A stretch of DNA of 6,260 nt from an uncultured Aliterella sp. (GTDB taxonomy: Bacteria; Cyanobacteriota; Cyanobacteriia; Cyanobacteriales; Chroococcidiopsidaceae): contig CAJQOK010000026.1 of NCBI GenBank assembly GCA_905479905.1, positions 1 to 6,260 of the forward strand. The letters run 5' to 3'. Shown piece after piece: positions 5,197 through 6,260 of this stretch. The stretch's first letter is position 1, and each line of letters begins with the position of its first letter. The position numbers and the translations under genes are program-made. A model generated the notes under the pieces. The model saw only the letters and a list, made by a program, of their open reading frames with translations, ran no database searches and was not told where the DNA came from.

Positions 5197-6260
5197 ATGA
5201 CAACTAATACTAAATCAAAAATCAGTTACAGTATACAACCAATTGAGCAATGCGTTCCAGTTAGTTTTCGCTATGACGTGCGATTTACTACAGGAATATT
5301 TTCTGTAGGCAATCCTTTACTAGCGCAAACAATCGTTGCTGAAGGAGAAGGGACAAAAAGAGCGATCGCAATTGTCGATTCTGGTTTAATAGAACATTAT
5401 CCGCATCTACTGACCCAAATAACCGATTACATCGACTTTTACGGACAGGTATTAACTTTAGCGACAGATCCGATTGTAGTACCTGGGGGAGAAGCGGCTA
5501 AAAACGATCCACAATTATTAACTCAAATTCACGAAGTTATTAATAATGTCGGGTTGTGTCGTCATTCCTACGTTTTAGTAATTGGCGGTGGAGCGGTGTT
5601 AGATATGGTAGGCTACGCCGCCGCTACAGCACATCGGGGTGTAAGGTTAATTCGCATTCCTACTACTGCATTGGCGCAAAATGATTCGGCGGTGGGGGTA
5701 AAAAATGGGATTAATGCTTTTGGGAAGAAAAACTTTTTAGGTAGTTTTGCCACACCTTACGCTGTTTTGAATGATTTTGACTTTTTAACTACTTTAAGCG
5801 ATCGCGATTGGCGAGCGGGCATTGCAGAAGCAATTAAGGTAGCTTTAATCAAAGACTTGGACTTTTTTGAGTTCATTGTCTCTAATGCTAAAAAATTAGC
5901 GCGGCGAGACATGGAAGTTATGCAGCAGTTAATTTATCGTTGCGCTCAGTTGCATTTAGAACATATTGCGAGTAGCGGCGATGCTTTTGAATTGGGTTCT
6001 TCTCGTCCTTTAGATTTCGGTCATTGGGCGGCGCATAAGTTAGAGCAATTGAGTGATTTTCGCTTGCGACATGGGGAAGCGGTAGCAATTGGTATTGCGC
6101 TTGATAGCACTTATTCTTACTTGTCTGGGTTGCTATCTCGAACCCAATGGCAACGCATTATTAAGACGCTTTTGGCTATTGGTTTTACTTTATCTGTACC
6201 AGAACTTGCCGAACAACTAAATTCTCCTCCTTCTTCTCGGTGTCTGCTGGCGGGGTTGAC
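5197..6260 (+). CDS. eboD: EboD, 3-dehydroquinate-synthase-like enzyme (partial, runs off the right edge)
   Basis: The frame is open from the ATG at 5197 to the window end, giving 354 residues; a complete protein is probably about 390-400. It belongs to the NAD- and metal-dependent dehydroquinate synthase superfamily. Visible motifs: PGGEAAKND at 96-104, the NAD glycine loop G130-G-G with D136, IPTTALAQNDSAVG at 154-167, E211 in GIAEAIK, H276 and H280 in DFGHWAAH, and H292 in RHGEAVAIG. E211, H276 and H292 match the metal ligands of AroB, and H280 matches the neighbouring histidine, so it should be catalytically competent. VGVK at 166-169 replaces the VGGK common in AroB. The context identifies it as EboD rather than housekeeping AroB; its substrate is unknown. 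The gap to the preceding gene is 16 bases with only a weak AGGA overlapping that gene's stop. eboE and eboF are expected downstream. Confidence 0.9.
   Translation, partial: MTTNTKSKISYSIQPIEQCVPVSFRYDVRFTTGIFSVGNPLLAQTIVAEGEGTKRAIAIVDSGLIEHYPHLLTQITDYIDFYGQVLTLATDPIVVPGGEAAKNDPQLLTQIHEVINNVGLCRHSYVLVIGGGAVLDMVGYAAATAHRGVRLIRIPTTALAQNDSAVGVKNGINAFGKKNFLGSFATPYAVLNDFDFLTTLSDRDWRAGIAEAIKVALIKDLDFFEFIVSNAKKLARRDMEVMQQLIYRCAQLHLEHIASSGDAFELGSSRPLDFGHWAAHKLEQLSDFRLRHGEAVAIGIALDSTYSYLSGLLSRTQWQRIIKTLLAIGFTLSVPELAEQLNSPPSSRCLLAGL

Larger units (their letters stand above)
1944..5805. repeat. Eight HIP1 octamers (GCGATCGC) scattered over the ebo genes
   Basis: Copies are at 1944-1951, 2153-2160, 2394-2401, 3362-3369, 4269-4276, 4629-4636, 5362-5369 and 5798-5805. 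HIP1 is a palindrome highly over-represented in many cyanobacteria. I found none in 1-1930, the PEP-CTERM region. Confidence 0.95.

Noticed and set aside
5197..6260. Housekeeping aroB
   Set aside because: The motif changes and the position after eboA-eboC fit the EboD branch of the family better.

Overview
The window looks cyanobacterial. The octamer GCGATCGC (HIP1), which is strongly over-represented in many cyanobacterial genomes, occurs eight times between 1944 and 5805. Two genes encode PEP-CTERM proteins of the kind found in many cyanobacteria, and the right two thirds is an ebo gene cluster. The genus cannot be fixed from this stretch. All genes lie on the + strand.

Left part (1-1830): two tandem, related genes encode low-complexity Gly/Asn/Ser-rich proteins that end in a PEP-CTERM sorting signal (VPEPSS, a hydrophobic segment, then a basic tail). 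They share an 8-base leader around the ribosome binding site, the first residues MAD, and an internal motif of the form NPF..D..N(I/L)FA.G.NP. Neither shows an N-terminal signal peptide. The second carries eight copies of a striking N.T(I/V)GNGNW repeat. A perfect 13-bp inverted repeat lies between the genes. An 18-bp AT-rich hairpin (1849-1889) follows the second gene and probably ends that transcription unit.

Right part (1935-6260): eboA, eboB (TatD-like metal hydrolase), eboC (UbiA-like membrane prenyltransferase), a DsbA/FrnE-type thiol oxidoreductase, and eboD (3-dehydroquinate-synthase-like), which is cut by the window edge. A 109-bp gap holding three copies of a 14-bp repeat separates eboA from eboB. 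From eboB onward the genes are 3-16 bp apart and should form one transcript. eboE and eboF would be expected beyond the right edge.

The ebo cluster occurs in diverse bacteria and in eustigmatophyte algal plastids. In Nostoc punctiforme it has been reported to be needed for moving a scytonemin precursor to the periplasm; its chemistry is unknown. A plausible but unproven model is that the cluster makes a small prenylated or membrane-linked product that assists export. The least standard elements here are the FrnE-like gene placed between eboC and eboD, and the GNGNW-repeat PEP-CTERM protein next to the cluster.
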